Assembly (NCBI RefSeq): GCF_028993615.1
Contig: NZ_CP118632.1
Coordinates: forward strand, 1,860,001-1,924,000
From: Herbaspirillum sp. WKF16
GTDB lineage: Bacteria > Pseudomonadota > Gammaproteobacteria > Burkholderiales > Burkholderiaceae_D
Direction of reading: 5' to 3'
DNA: 64,000 nucleotides
The notes beneath the pieces are model-generated. The model was not told the origin of the DNA. It saw only the letters and a program-made list of their open reading frames with translations, and did not search any database. Positions 7,363 through 16,164 of the stretch are shown here, in pieces. Numbering within the stretch: position 1 is the first letter of the stretch; the number at the start of each line of letters is the position of its first letter. A program made the translations under genes and the position numbers.

Positions 7363-8382
7363 ATGAAATCGCTCAAACAACTCGCAGCAGTGGCCGCCAT
7401 CGGCCTGGTATTCGGCAATGCCTACGCGGCCGGCGACGCCGGTGTGGAACCTACCACCCAAGCCTTCCTGCAGGCGCTTGAGGCCGGCGGCGGCAAGCCT
7501 CTCGAACAGCTCTCGCCCAAGGATGCGCGCGCCGTGCTGGTCGGCGCCCAGGCCGGCGTGAAGCTGCAGCTGCCCAAGGCCGACGTGTCGGAGAAGACCA
7601 TCGTGGCCGACGGCCAGGAAATCAAGCTGACCATCGTGCGCCCCGCCGGCGTACAGAAGACGCTGCCGGCCTTCATGTTCTTCCACGGCGGCGGCTGGGT
7701 GCTGGGCGACTTCCCGACCCACGAGCGCCTGGTGCGCGACCTGGTGGCCAACTCCGGCGCCGTGGCGGTGTTCGTGAACTACACGCCGTCGCCTGAAGCC
7801 GGTTACGGCGTGGCGATCAACCAGGCGTACGCGGCCACCAAGTGGGTCGCCGAGCACGGTCGTGAGATCAAGGTCGACGGCAAGCGCCTGGCGGTGGCCG
7901 GCAACAGCGTGGGCGGCAACATGGCGGCGGTCGTGGCGCTGATGGCCAAGGACAAGGGCGGCCCGGCGCTGCGTTCCGAAGTGCTGCTGTGGCCGGTGAC
8001 GGACGCCAACTTCGAGACCGGTTCCTACAAGCAGTTCGCGGATGGCTATTTCCTGACCAGGAACATGATGAAGTGGTTCTGGGACAGCTACACCACCGAC
8101 GCCGCCAAGCGCCAGGAAGTCTATGCTTCGCCGCTGCAAGCCAGCCCGGCGCAGTTGAAGGGTCTGCCGCCGACCCTGATCCAGACCGCCGAGAAGGACG
8201 TGCTGCGTGACGAAGGCGAAGAGTACGGCCGCAAGCTGCAGGCCGCCGGCGTGGCCGTGACCAGCGTGCGCTACAACGGCATGATCCATGACTTCGGCCT
8301 GTTGAACGTGCTGGCCAAGGTGCCGGAAGTGCAGGCCGCGATGCGCCAGGCCGGCGAAGAGCTGAAGTTCCAGCTCAAGTAA
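7363..8382 (+). CDS. Exported alpha/beta hydrolase (acetyl-esterase/HSL-like)
   Basis: This 339-residue protein has a Sec signal peptide (MKSLKQLAAVAAIGLVFGNAYA in outline) and a hormone-sensitive-lipase-type alpha/beta hydrolase domain. The oxyanion-hole motif HGGGW, the nucleophile elbow GNSVGG, an acidic residue in EKDVLRDEGE and the His of HDFGL are all visible, so the catalytic triad looks intact. It should act in the periplasm on small esters. The ATG at 7363 is preceded by AAGGA and gives a proper signal peptide. Two operator-like copies lie just upstream, which places it under the OhrR-type regulator next door. The physiological substrate is not evident. Confidence 0.9.
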   Translation: MKSLKQLAAVAAIGLVFGNAYAAGDAGVEPTTQAFLQALEAGGGKPLEQLSPKDARAVLVGAQAGVKLQLPKADVSEKTIVADGQEIKLTIVRPAGVQKTLPAFMFFHGGGWVLGDFPTHERLVRDLVANSGAVAVFVNYTPSPEAGYGVAINQAYAATKWVAEHGREIKVDGKRLAVAGNSVGGNMAAVVALMAKDKGGPALRSEVLLWPVTDANFETGSYKQFADGYFLTRNMMKWFWDSYTTDAAKRQEVYASPLQASPAQLKGLPPTLIQTAEKDVLRDEGEEYGRKLQAAGVAVTSVRYNGMIHDFGLLNVLAKVPEVQAAMRQAGEELKFQLK

Positions 8383-8404
8383 GCCGACGCCTCGCGCTAC
8401 CTGA

Positions 8405-8442
8405 GCCGGTCGCCAGCCTCGTGCCGGCGGCCGGCTTTTTTT
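8405..8442 (+). terminator. Intrinsic terminator of the exported hydrolase gene
   Basis: GCCGG-CGCC paired with GGCG-CCGGC, with one mismatch, followed by a run of seven T. Confidence 0.8.
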
Positions 8443-8458
8443 CGTGCTTCACGCGCAT

Positions 8459-8485
8459 AAAAAAGCCCGCAGCGTGCTGCGGGCT
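8459..8485 (-). terminator. Intrinsic terminator of the carboxylesterase gene
   Basis: AGCCCGCAGC paired with GCTGCGGGCT, preceded on the plus strand by six A, hence a T-run on the minus strand. Confidence 0.85.
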
Positions 8486-8510
8486 TGCCGGCTGAAAAGC
8501 GTGAGCGGGA

Positions 8511-9182
8511 TCAGTCGGCCAGCACCTTGGCCAGCCAGCGGCCGATGTCCTCGACTTCCTCGCCGCAGACCGAGTGCTGCATCGGGTATTCATGCCACTC
8601 GATGGCGTAGCCCAGCTGCTCCAGCAATTGGCGCGACTGCTCGGCGCGTTCGATCACCACTACCGGATCGAGCCGGCCGTGCGCCATGAAGATGGGCGTA
8701 GCGGCGTTGGCTGCATGGCGCTCGTCGGCGGCCTTGGCCGCCAGCGGCAGGTAGCCCGACAGGCACATCAGGCCGGCCAGTTTTTCCGGATGGCGCAGGC
8801 CGGCCTGCAGCGTCATCGCGCAGCCCTGCGAGAACCCGGCCAGCACGATGCGGCCGGCGGGGATGCCGCGCGCCTTTTCATTGGCGATCAGCGCTTCGAC
8901 GGCCTGCTGCGAGGCGCGCAGGCCGGGCTCGTCCTCGCGGCGCACCAGGTCGGGCGTGAAGATGTCGTACCAGGAGCGCATCACGTAGCCGCCGTTGATG
9001 GTTACCGGCATGGTGGGCGCGGTGGGGAAGACGAAGCGGATGGCGGGGCAGCCGCTGAGGTCGAGTTCGCGCACGATGGGCACGAAGTCCGAGCCATCGG
9101 CGCCCAGGCCGTGCATCCAGATGACGGCGGCGGTCGGGTTGGGAGCGGTTTCGATCTGGATGGTGTCGAGTAGTGCGGCCAT
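8511..9182 (-). CDS. Carboxylesterase / phospholipase family alpha/beta hydrolase
   Basis: This 223-residue cytoplasmic serine hydrolase belongs to the EstB/YpfH carboxylesterase family. Visible motifs are WMHGLGADGSDF (oxyanion region), AGFSQGCAM (nucleophile Ser in GFSQG), GRLDPVV (Asp) and MQHSVC (His). No signal peptide is present. The ATG at 9182 starts the conserved N-terminus; longer upstream readings add basic, non-conserved sequence. The family hydrolyses short-chain esters and sometimes lysophospholipids. It is transcribed alone between convergent and divergent neighbours. Confidence 0.92.
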   Translation of the reverse strand: MAALLDTIQIETAPNPTAAVIWMHGLGADGSDFVPIVRELDLSGCPAIRFVFPTAPTMPVTINGGYVMRSWYDIFTPDLVRREDEPGLRASQQAVEALIANEKARGIPAGRIVLAGFSQGCAMTLQAGLRHPEKLAGLMCLSGYLPLAAKAADERHAANAATPIFMAHGRLDPVVVIERAEQSRQLLEQLGYAIEWHEYPMQHSVCGEEVEDIGRWLAKVLAD

Positions 9183-9349
9183 GGTGTGGGTGCGGATCCT
9201 GTCGTTCGTTGGAGGGCGATTTGTGCGCATCGTCGCGCGGGGGCACAATACGTTTTTGCCGATGTCGCCGCGCTTGCGCGAGACGGCAATCATACGACGA
9301 ACGCCGGAGAAAATCTCCCCGGCCAGAAACGAGGATGTGGAGGATGCCG

Positions 9350-10012
9350 ATGATGCTGAAAAAACTGGGCGCCGCGCTGGCGCTCGCCTGCGCGGCCGCT
9401 GCCGCGCTGCTGCCGGCGCAGGCCAGGGCCGAGGCCGAAGGCGCGGTGTTCCAGCCGCGCGGCGAGAACCTGATGATCACCCCGCCGTCGGGATGGCGCA
9501 TGGCCTTCATGGACGGCGATGCCGACGGCGACTACGTGGTCGATTTCCTGCCGGCCAACGAGGCGCACGATTCCTGGCGCGAAGGCTACATGGGCATACA
9601 GCGCCGCAGCTATCCCGACAGCGCGCTGGTGAGCAATATCACGGCGCGTAATCTCAGCGTGGCGCAGGTGGCCATCACCGAGGTGATGCAGAATGCGCAG
9701 CGCAATTGCCCGGGCCGCTTCGTGCCGATGAAGCAGAAGGACAGCCTGACCAACAACATCCCGACCTCGGTCAGCGGCGGCTTCTGCGACCGCGCGGGCC
9801 CCCAGGCGCCATATGGCGAGGGCACGGTGCTGGCGGTCTACCAGGGCAAGGAGCGCCTGTTCGTGGTGCAGTTCAGCTGGCGCCCGTCGACCCAGAATGA
9901 GCTCAAGGAATACGGTTACCGCATCACGCCGGCCAGGCTGCAGCAGTACCTGGATCTGCTCAACGGCGCGTCGCTGTGCGGCGGCAAGGATGAGGGCGCT
10001 TGTCCGAAATGA
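9350..10012 (+). CDS. Exported protein of unknown function
   Basis: I do not recognise the family. The product of about 220 residues starts with MMLKKLGAALALACAAAAALL and a likely cleavage after AQARA, so it should be periplasmic. GGAGG at 9339-9343 points to the ATG at 9350; other in-frame ATGs lie within 15 bases. The mature part has a single compact domain with NLMITPPSGWRMAFMDG near its start and two cysteines (NCPGRF, GGFCDRAG), plus SLCGGKDEGACPK at the end, so one or two disulphides are possible. It stands alone, with a REP-like inverted repeat just downstream. Confidence 0.75.
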   Translation: MMLKKLGAALALACAAAAALLPAQARAEAEGAVFQPRGENLMITPPSGWRMAFMDGDADGDYVVDFLPANEAHDSWREGYMGIQRRSYPDSALVSNITARNLSVAQVAITEVMQNAQRNCPGRFVPMKQKDSLTNNIPTSVSGGFCDRAGPQAPYGEGTVLAVYQGKERLFVVQFSWRPSTQNELKEYGYRITPARLQQYLDLLNGASLCGGKDEGACPK

Positions 10013-10025
10013 TGTGTGGCCGTTA

Positions 10026-10175
10026 GTCCCGGGCGTCTTCGATACGCCGCATGCGCGGCTACTCAGTCCGAACGGGTGAAGAAGATGGCGGGGAGTGGTG
10101 AGGTGCGGGGTGTGCTGGCCCCCCCCCCAACCGTTCGTCCTGAGTAGCCGAAGGCGTATCGAAGGCGCTCGGGAC
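10026..10175. repeat. REP/REPIN-like long inverted repeat with a C10 tract in the loop
   Basis: The left arm 10026-10075 (containing CTTCGATACGCC and GCTACTCAG) and right arm 10131-10175 (containing CTGAGTAGC and GGCGTATCGAAG) are inverted imperfect copies of one element. The loop of about 55 bp ends in ten consecutive C (10119-10128). Such paired palindromes are common intergenic elements in Burkholderiales genomes. It lies between two convergent genes. Confidence 0.8.
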
Positions 10176-10184
10176 GGGGAGTGA

Positions 10185-10796
10185 TTAGCTGGCGGCCGGC
10201 CTGATGGCCGACTTGGGACGGAAGGCCTTGCATACGGCCTCGTTGGTCTCGACGTAGGGGCCGCCGATCAGGTCGATGCAGTAGGGCACGGCGGCGAAGA
10301 TGCCGGGCACCTTTTGCCGGCCGTCCTCGTCCTTCAGGCCTTCCAGCGTTTCCCGGATCGATTTCGGCTGGCCAGGCAGGTTCAGCACCAGCGCCGCATG
10401 GTCGGCGGTCTCGCGGATCACCGCCACCTGGCGCGAGAGGATCGCGGTCGGTACGAACTGCAGGCTGATCTGGCGCATCTGCTCGCCGAAGCCCGGCATC
10501 TCCTTGGTGGCGATGGCCAGCGTGGCTTCCGGGGTGACGTCGCGCCGCGAGGGGCCGGTGCCGCCGGTGGTCAGCACCAGGTCGCAGCCGACCTGGTCGA
10601 CCAGCTCGATCAGGGTCTGTTCGATCTGCGCGCGTTCATCGGGGATCAGGCGGGTTTCCATCTTCCAGGGGCTGGCCAGCGCGGCGCCGAACCATTCCTG
10701 CAGGGCGGGGATGCCGCGGTCTTCATAGACGCCGCCGGCGGCGCGGTCCGAGATCGACACCAGGCCGATCAGCAGATGCCCGCGCTCAGTCTTCAT
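10185..10796 (-). CDS. mog: Molybdopterin adenylyltransferase
   Basis: This 203-residue protein of the MogA/MoaB family adenylylates molybdopterin before molybdate insertion by MoeA. The diagnostic block LTTGGTGPSRRDVTPEAT and the later VLNLPGQPKSIRE segment are intact. The C-terminus, with PYCIDLIGGPYVETNE, fits the MogA form rather than the shorter MoaB form. Its start overlaps the end of the darP frame by 11 bp, so translation is probably coupled. The other cofactor genes of the window (moaA, mobA, moeA) are over 30 kb away. Confidence 0.92.
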   Translation of the reverse strand: MKTERGHLLIGLVSISDRAAGGVYEDRGIPALQEWFGAALASPWKMETRLIPDERAQIEQTLIELVDQVGCDLVLTTGGTGPSRRDVTPEATLAIATKEMPGFGEQMRQISLQFVPTAILSRQVAVIRETADHAALVLNLPGQPKSIRETLEGLKDEDGRQKVPGIFAAVPYCIDLIGGPYVETNEAVCKAFRPKSAIRPAAS

Positions 10797-11385
10797 CTTC
10801 TTCAGGCAATTCGTCGCCGGCGTCCTGGTCCTTCTTCAGGTTGGACTGGACGTGCAATTGCTTGAGGATCTGGAAGATCTCGCGATAGGCCTTGGGCGGC
10901 TTGTTCTCGGCCTGCTCCTTGCGGGCGTTGCGGATCAGCGTGCGCATGTGCTGCAGGTCGATCTCGGGATGCCGGTCGCGCAGCTCGGTGAGCGCGCCGT
11001 CGTCGGCCAGCAGCTTTTCGCGGCGGCGCTCCAGCGCGTGCATGACGGCGGTTTCAGCCTTGGACGCGCCGCGCCAGCTGTCGATGGTCTTCTGGATGAT
11101 GGCCAGTTCATCGGCTTCCAGCGTGCGCATCTTCTTGCCCACGTATTGCATCTGGCGGCGACGGCCTTCGTGATCCTTGATCAGCTGGCATTCGAGGATG
11201 GCGTCGCGCACGTCCTCGGGCATGGGCACGCGCTTGACGCGGTCGCGCGGTTCGGCGACGAGCGCCTCGCCGAGCTTTTGCAGGGCATCCATCTCGCGCT
11301 TGAGCTGGGACTTGGAAGGGCGGTCGTATTCCTGTTCGAATTCGCTGGATTGGAACCCGACGGCGCCGCGGTTTGCATTGGGCAT
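10786..11385 (-). CDS. darP: Ribosome-associated protein DarP (YjgA, DUF615)
   Basis: This highly charged protein of about 199 residues has YjgA/DUF615 features: PSKSQLKREMDALQKLGE near the N-terminus and the central VGKKMRTLEADELAII. Its E. coli counterpart binds late 50S precursors and assists assembly around the peptidyl-transferase centre. The ATG at 11385 is preferred; a TTG four codons upstream is the only alternative. It is divergent from pmbA, 74 bp away, a very common proteobacterial arrangement, and overlaps mog downstream. Confidence 0.93.
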   Translation of the reverse strand: MPNANRGAVGFQSSEFEQEYDRPSKSQLKREMDALQKLGEALVAEPRDRVKRVPMPEDVRDAILECQLIKDHEGRRRQMQYVGKKMRTLEADELAIIQKTIDSWRGASKAETAVMHALERRREKLLADDGALTELRDRHPEIDLQHMRTLIRNARKEQAENKPPKAYREIFQILKQLHVQSNLKKDQDAGDELPEEDED

Positions 11386-11459
11386 GGTCAACTTCAAGAA
11401 ATATTGCTTAACGGCTGCTATGATAACCGCTTTACCCGCATTCCAGAGAAATCAGGCTC

Positions 11460-12824
11460 ATGAGCGATACCCCATTCACCTACGGTCAAGATCAGTTGAA
11501 GCAGCTTGCGCAGGACGTCCTGCGCTACGCGAAGGAGAAGGGCGCCTCGGACGCGGCGGTGGACATCAGCGAAGGCAGCGGCCTCTCGGTCGGCGTGCGC
11601 AAGGGCCGCGTCGAGACCATCGAGCAGAACAAGGACAAGGGCATCGGCGTCACCGTGTTCCTCGGAGAGGGCCGCCAGGTGCGGCGCGGCAATGCCAGCA
11701 CTTCCGATTTTTCGCAGCAGGCCCTGAAGGAAACGGTGGAGGCCGCCTACAACATCGCGCGCTTCACTTCCATCGACGACTGCGCCGGCCTGCCCGACGC
11801 CGACATGCTGGAGATGGCGCCGCGCGACCTCAAGCTGTTTTCGGCATGGAACATTTCCGCCGAGGAAGCTGTGGCCATTGCCCAACGCTGCGAGTCCGCC
11901 GCGCTGGACACCGACCCCCGCATCGCCAACAGCGAAGGCGCCGGCGTCTACGTGCAGCATTCGCATTTCATCGCCGCCAATTCGCGCGGCTTCGTGGGCG
12001 GCTATCCGTTCTCGCGTCACACCATTTCGGTGGCGCCGATCGCCGGCAAGGGCGCCGGCATGCAGCGCGACGACTGGTATTCCTCCAAGCGCGATCCCAG
12101 GAAGCTGGCCCAGCCGGAAGCCATCGGCCGCTACGCCGCCGAGCGCGCCCTGGCGCGCCTGAACGCGCGCAAGCTGTCCACCCGCAAGTGCCCGGTGCTG
12201 TTCGAGGCGCCGCTGGCGGCGGGTTTGCTGGGCGCCTTCGTGCAGGCGGTGTCGGGCGGCGCGCTGTACCGCAAGTCGACCTTCCTGCTCGATTCGCTGG
12301 GCCAGCAGGTCTTCCCCGAACACATCCAGATCCTGGAAGACCCGCACGTGGTCGGCGGCGTCGGCTCGGCGCCCTTCGATGAAGAGGGCGTGCGCACCGT
12401 CAAGCGCCAAGTGGTGAAGGACGGCGTGGTGCAGGGTTATTTCCTGTCGACCTATTCGGCGCGCAAGCTGGGCATGCAGACCACCGGCAACTCGGGCGGC
12501 TCGCACAACCTGACGCTGACCTCGACGCGCACCGCCAAGGGCGACAGCTTCAAGGGCATGCTGAAGAAGATGGGCACCGGCCTCCTGGTGACCGAACTGA
12601 TGGGCCAGGGCGTGAACTACGTGACCGGCGACTATTCGCGCGGCGCCTCTGGCTATTGGGTCGAGAACGGCGTGATCCAGTATCCGGTGGAAGAGATCAC
12701 CATCGCCGGCAACATGAAGGACATGCTGCGCCAGATCGTTGCCATCGGCAACGACACCCTGGTGCGCGGCACCAAGGAAACCGGCTCCATCCTGCTGGAA
12801 AGCATGACCGTCGCCGGCGACTGA
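11460..12824 (+). CDS. pmbA: TldD/PmbA-family metalloprotease subunit PmbA (TldE)
   Basis: This is a full-length PmbA/TldE of 454 residues. Typical segments are an N-terminal SEGSGLSVGVRKGRVETIEQ, the central DPRIANSEGAGVY region and the C-terminal GASGYWVENGVIQYPVEEITIAGN. PmbA pairs with TldD, which carries the zinc HExxxH motif, to degrade unfolded or peptide substrates such as CcdA or microcin precursors. No tldD is in the window. The start ATG follows the divergent darP promoter region. Confidence 0.95.
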   Translation: MSDTPFTYGQDQLKQLAQDVLRYAKEKGASDAAVDISEGSGLSVGVRKGRVETIEQNKDKGIGVTVFLGEGRQVRRGNASTSDFSQQALKETVEAAYNIARFTSIDDCAGLPDADMLEMAPRDLKLFSAWNISAEEAVAIAQRCESAALDTDPRIANSEGAGVYVQHSHFIAANSRGFVGGYPFSRHTISVAPIAGKGAGMQRDDWYSSKRDPRKLAQPEAIGRYAAERALARLNARKLSTRKCPVLFEAPLAAGLLGAFVQAVSGGALYRKSTFLLDSLGQQVFPEHIQILEDPHVVGGVGSAPFDEEGVRTVKRQVVKDGVVQGYFLSTYSARKLGMQTTGNSGGSHNLTLTSTRTAKGDSFKGMLKKMGTGLLVTELMGQGVNYVTGDYSRGASGYWVENGVIQYPVEEITIAGNMKDMLRQIVAIGNDTLVRGTKETGSILLESMTVAGD

Positions 12825-12954
12825 CGCGCAGCGGGCGGAACCGGATCGACCGGTTCCGCTCCCTTGAAAGTGACCGCCGGCAACAAGTGCGCTGCGTTGG
12901 TAAAATGACGCTTCGGCGCACCGGCGTCTCCTTCAGGATTGTCAGTCAAGCAAC

Positions 12955-14553
12955 ATGGCCCTCCATACCGAGGCCGCCCATTCCAGCGGCCAAGTTCTGC
13001 CTTTTCGCGAATCCCTGCTGGCCACCCTCGGCATCTGCTTCGTCATCATGCTGGTGGCGCTGGACCAGACCATTGTCGGCACCGCGCTGCCCACCATCGT
13101 GGCCGAGCTCAAGGGCTTCGAACTCTACGCCTGGGTCGCCACTTCCTACCTGCTGACCTCGGTCATCACGGTGCCCATCTTCGGCCGCCTGGGCGATTAC
13201 TTCGGACGCAAGCCGTTCGTGATCGCCTCCATCATCGTCTTCGTCGGCGCCTCGGCGCTGTGCGGCATGGCCGACAGCATGCTGTTCCTGGTCATCGCGC
13301 GCGGGCTGCAGGGCATCGGCGGCGGCATGCTGGTGGGCACCTGCTTCGCCTCCATCGCCGACCTGTTCCCGGATCCGCGCGTGCGCCTGCGCTGGCAGAT
13401 CATCCTGTCGGCCTCGTTCGGCATCGCCACCGCGGTCGGCCCTTCGCTGGGCGGCTTCCTGACCCAGGGCCTGGGCTGGCGCTGGGTGTTCTACTGCAAC
13501 CTGCCCATCGGGGTGATTTCGCTGTTTTTCACCTGGCGTTTCGTGCCGCACATCCGCCACATCCAGCACAAGGGAAAGATGAAGCTGGACTGGCCTGGCG
13601 CGCTGCTGATCTCCTTGTCGCTGGGCAGCCTGCAATTGCTGGTGGAGATGCTGCCCAAGCGCGGCCTGACGGCCGGCATGGCGGGCCTGCTGGCGTTGAG
13701 CGCGGCGGCGTTTTATGCGCTGTGGAAGTGGGAGCAGAAGGCTGAGCAGCCGATCCTGCCGTTCGAGATGATGCGCGACCGCGCCTTGTCCAGCCTGTTC
13801 CTGCTGTCGATCCTGGCGGGCTTCGCCATGTTCTCGCTGCTGATGTATGCGCCGCTGCTGTTCCAGGGCGGCTTCGGCATGTCGCCGCGCGAGGCCGGCC
13901 TGCTGATCACGCCGCTGGTGGCCTGCATCACCGTGGCCAGCATCGTCAATGGTCGCGTCATCACGCGCATTCCCAATCCCAACATGATGATGACGGTGGG
14001 CTTCGTGCTGATCGCGGCGTCCTGCCTGGGTGTGGTGCTGTGCGATCGCGGCACCGGCGGCGGCTTCATGCTGGCCGCCATGCTGGCCGGCGGCTTCGGC
14101 CTCGGGCTGGTGCTGCCCAACCTGACCGTGTTCGCGCAGCAGGCCGCCAGCCGCGAGCATCTGGGCATCGCCACCGCCTTGCTGCAGTCGCTGCGCATGA
14201 TCGGCGGCATGCTGGGCACGGCCATCACCGGCACGCTGGTGAGCCAGATGTACGGCGCCGGCGTGCAGAAGGCGCTGGAGGGCGACCACGCGGCGCAATG
14301 GCTCAAGGATTTCAGCGATCCGGAAGTGCTGGTCAACCACGACATCCAGTCGGTGCTGCTGGCCCAGCTGATGCAGGCCGGCCACAACGGTTCGCTGCTG
14401 CTCGACGCCGCGCGCGACGCGCTGGTGGGCGCCATCCACATGGGCATCGCGATCGCCATCGTGGCCTCGCTGGTCGGGCTGTGGATGGTGCGCCGGGTGC
14501 CGCCGATCAAGTTCCAGGACAACGCCAAGGTAGAGCCGGTGATGTCCGAATAA
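12955..14553 (+). CDS. DHA2-family MFS multidrug exporter (14 transmembrane segments)
   Basis: This 532-residue EmrB/QacA-type drug:proton antiporter has early motif VALDQTIVGTALPTI (motif D1), the motif A stretch GRLGDYFGRKPF, and the motif C region GIATAVGPSLGGFL in TM5. Hydrophobicity suggests 14 membrane spans. No membrane-fusion (EmrA-like) partner or regulator adjoins it, so it may act as a single-component exporter. The substrate cannot be read from the sequence. A strong bidirectional terminator follows. Confidence 0.92.
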   Translation: MALHTEAAHSSGQVLPFRESLLATLGICFVIMLVALDQTIVGTALPTIVAELKGFELYAWVATSYLLTSVITVPIFGRLGDYFGRKPFVIASIIVFVGASALCGMADSMLFLVIARGLQGIGGGMLVGTCFASIADLFPDPRVRLRWQIILSASFGIATAVGPSLGGFLTQGLGWRWVFYCNLPIGVISLFFTWRFVPHIRHIQHKGKMKLDWPGALLISLSLGSLQLLVEMLPKRGLTAGMAGLLALSAAAFYALWKWEQKAEQPILPFEMMRDRALSSLFLLSILAGFAMFSLLMYAPLLFQGGFGMSPREAGLLITPLVACITVASIVNGRVITRIPNPNMMMTVGFVLIAASCLGVVLCDRGTGGGFMLAAMLAGGFGLGLVLPNLTVFAQQAASREHLGIATALLQSLRMIGGMLGTAITGTLVSQMYGAGVQKALEGDHAAQWLKDFSDPEVLVNHDIQSVLLAQLMQAGHNGSLLLDAARDALVGAIHMGIAIAIVASLVGLWMVRRVPPIKFQDNAKVEPVMSE

Positions 14554-14572
14554 AGGCGCGGCGCCTGAAATG

Positions 14573-14611
14573 AAAAAGCCGGACCGCGTTGCAGCGGTCC
14601 GGCTTTTTTTT
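14573..14611. terminator. Bidirectional intrinsic terminator between the exporter and photolyase genes
   Basis: GCCGGACCGC paired with GCGGTCCGGC around a 6-nt loop, flanked by five A on one side and eight T on the other, so it can serve both convergent genes. Confidence 0.9.
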
Positions 14612-14624
14612 GCGCCGCGCGTTT

Positions 14625-16139
14625 TCAGTCGTCGTCCGGCCCGGCGTTCCTGTCCGCCTTTTTCACCACCGCGTAACGCTCCAGCGTGCGCGCCCGCGCC
14701 TGCGCGTGGTCGATGATGGGGCGCGGATAGTTGCCGTCCAGCGTCACGTCGGCCTGGCGCAGCTCGTCGGGCGTGGCGGTCCACGGCGCGTGGATGCGCT
14801 TGTCGGAAAGCTTCGCCAGCTGCGGCAGGTAGCGCCGGATGAACTTGCCGTCGGGATCGAATTTCTCCGACTGCGTGACCGGGTTGAAGATGCGGAAGTA
14901 GGGCTGGGCGTCGCAGCCCGACGACGAGGCCCATTGCCAGCCGCCGTTGTTGGCCGACAGGTCGAAGTCGTTCAGGTGGATGGCGAAGTAGCGTTCGCCG
15001 CGGCGCCAGTCGATGCCCAGGTCCTTGGTCAGGAAGCTGGCCACCACCATGCGCAGGCGGTTGTGCATGTAGCCGGTCTGGTTGATCTGCAGCATGGCCG
15101 CGTCCACCAGCGGATAACCGGTGCGGCCCTCGCACCAGGCGGCGAAATCGTCCTGCGCCTGCGCGTCGTCTTCCCAGGCGATGGCGTCGTATTCCGGCTT
15201 GAAGGCCTGGCCGGCCACGCGCGGATGGTGATGCAGGATCATGAAGTAGAAATCGCGCCAGGTCAGCTCCGACAGCCAGGTCGCCGCGCCCGCGCCGCCG
15301 TGGCCGGAGTGCATGGCCTGCAGGGCCGCGCGCGCCAGCGTGCGGATCGAAACGGTGCCGAAGCGCAGGTGCACCGACAGGTAGGAGGGCCCCTTCACGG
15401 CCGGATAGTCGCGCGCCGTGCCGTAGGCGCCGATGCGGGTGAGGAAGTCATCGAACAGTGCATCGGCGCCGGACATGCCGGTGGGGATCTTCAGCTCGCG
15501 CAGGTTGCTGGGCTCGAAGCCCAGTTGCGCAAGCGAGGGCATCTCGCGCGACATGTCGTCCGGCGGCGGCGCCAGCGCCTCGCGGTATTTCTCGACCGGA
15601 TAGGCCTTGAGGAAGAAATCGCCGTCGGCCTTGGCCAGCCGCGCCATCCAGGCGTTCTTGTAGGGCGTGAAGACCGAGAAGGGCTTGCCTGCCAGCGACA
15701 GCACTTCGTCCTTCTCGAAGATTACCTGGTCCTTGCTGCTGAAGAACAGGATATCGTCGCGCTGCAAGGCGTCGGCCACGCCCTGGTCGCGCGCCACGGC
15801 GTCGGGTTCGTAATCGGTGTTGGCGAACACGGCCTGCGCGCCCAGGCGCGCGGCCAGCTGCGGGATGGCGCGCGCGGCGCTGTCGTGCAGCACGATCAGG
15901 CCGCCGCCGCCGGCGCGCAGCGAGCGGTCGAGCTCGGCCAGGCTCTCCAGGATGAAGTCGACGCGGCGATCCCGGCGCACGCCGTCGCGCCTGAGGGCGT
16001 CGAGGATGTCGGTATCGAGGACAAAGGCGCAATAGACCTGCTTGCTGCGCGAGAGGGCGTAATACAGGGCGGCGTGATCGGTGTCGCGCAGGTCGCGGCG
16101 GAACCAGACCAGGGATTTCTCGAAATGGGCAGGCGGCAT
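14625..16139 (-). CDS. phrB: Deoxyribodipyrimidine photolyase (class I CPD photolyase)
   Basis: This 504-residue member of the photolyase/cryptochrome family opens with SLVWFRRDLRDTDHAAL (antenna-binding domain). The FAD-binding C-terminal half contains LTWRDFYFMILHHHPRV, TGYPLVDAAM, MHNRLRMVVASFLTKDL and WQWASSSGCDAQPYFRIFNP, all signatures of CPD photolyase. It repairs UV cyclobutane dimers using blue light. The N-terminal extension MPPAHFEK is short. The next gene upstream on the same strand encodes an NTF2-fold protein, 25 bp away, so the two are likely one unit. Confidence 0.95.
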   Translation of the reverse strand: MPPAHFEKSLVWFRRDLRDTDHAALYYALSRSKQVYCAFVLDTDILDALRRDGVRRDRRVDFILESLAELDRSLRAGGGGLIVLHDSAARAIPQLAARLGAQAVFANTDYEPDAVARDQGVADALQRDDILFFSSKDQVIFEKDEVLSLAGKPFSVFTPYKNAWMARLAKADGDFFLKAYPVEKYREALAPPPDDMSREMPSLAQLGFEPSNLRELKIPTGMSGADALFDDFLTRIGAYGTARDYPAVKGPSYLSVHLRFGTVSIRTLARAALQAMHSGHGGAGAATWLSELTWRDFYFMILHHHPRVAGQAFKPEYDAIAWEDDAQAQDDFAAWCEGRTGYPLVDAAMLQINQTGYMHNRLRMVVASFLTKDLGIDWRRGERYFAIHLNDFDLSANNGGWQWASSSGCDAQPYFRIFNPVTQSEKFDPDGKFIRRYLPQLAKLSDKRIHAPWTATPDELRQADVTLDGNYPRPIIDHAQARARTLERYAVVKKADRNAGPDDD

Positions 16140-16164
16140 CGGTAGGGGTTATGTTGCTGGATTC

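Noticed and set aside
12831..12860. Terminator after pmbA (GCGGAACCGG/CCGGTTCCGC)
   Set aside because: The stem is good but no T-run follows, so I did not list it as a terminator.
12946..15135. Minus-strand frame of about 730 codons opposite the MFS exporter and part of the photolyase
   Set aside because: It is His/Gln/Arg-rich shadow sequence crossing a strong terminator and two real genes.
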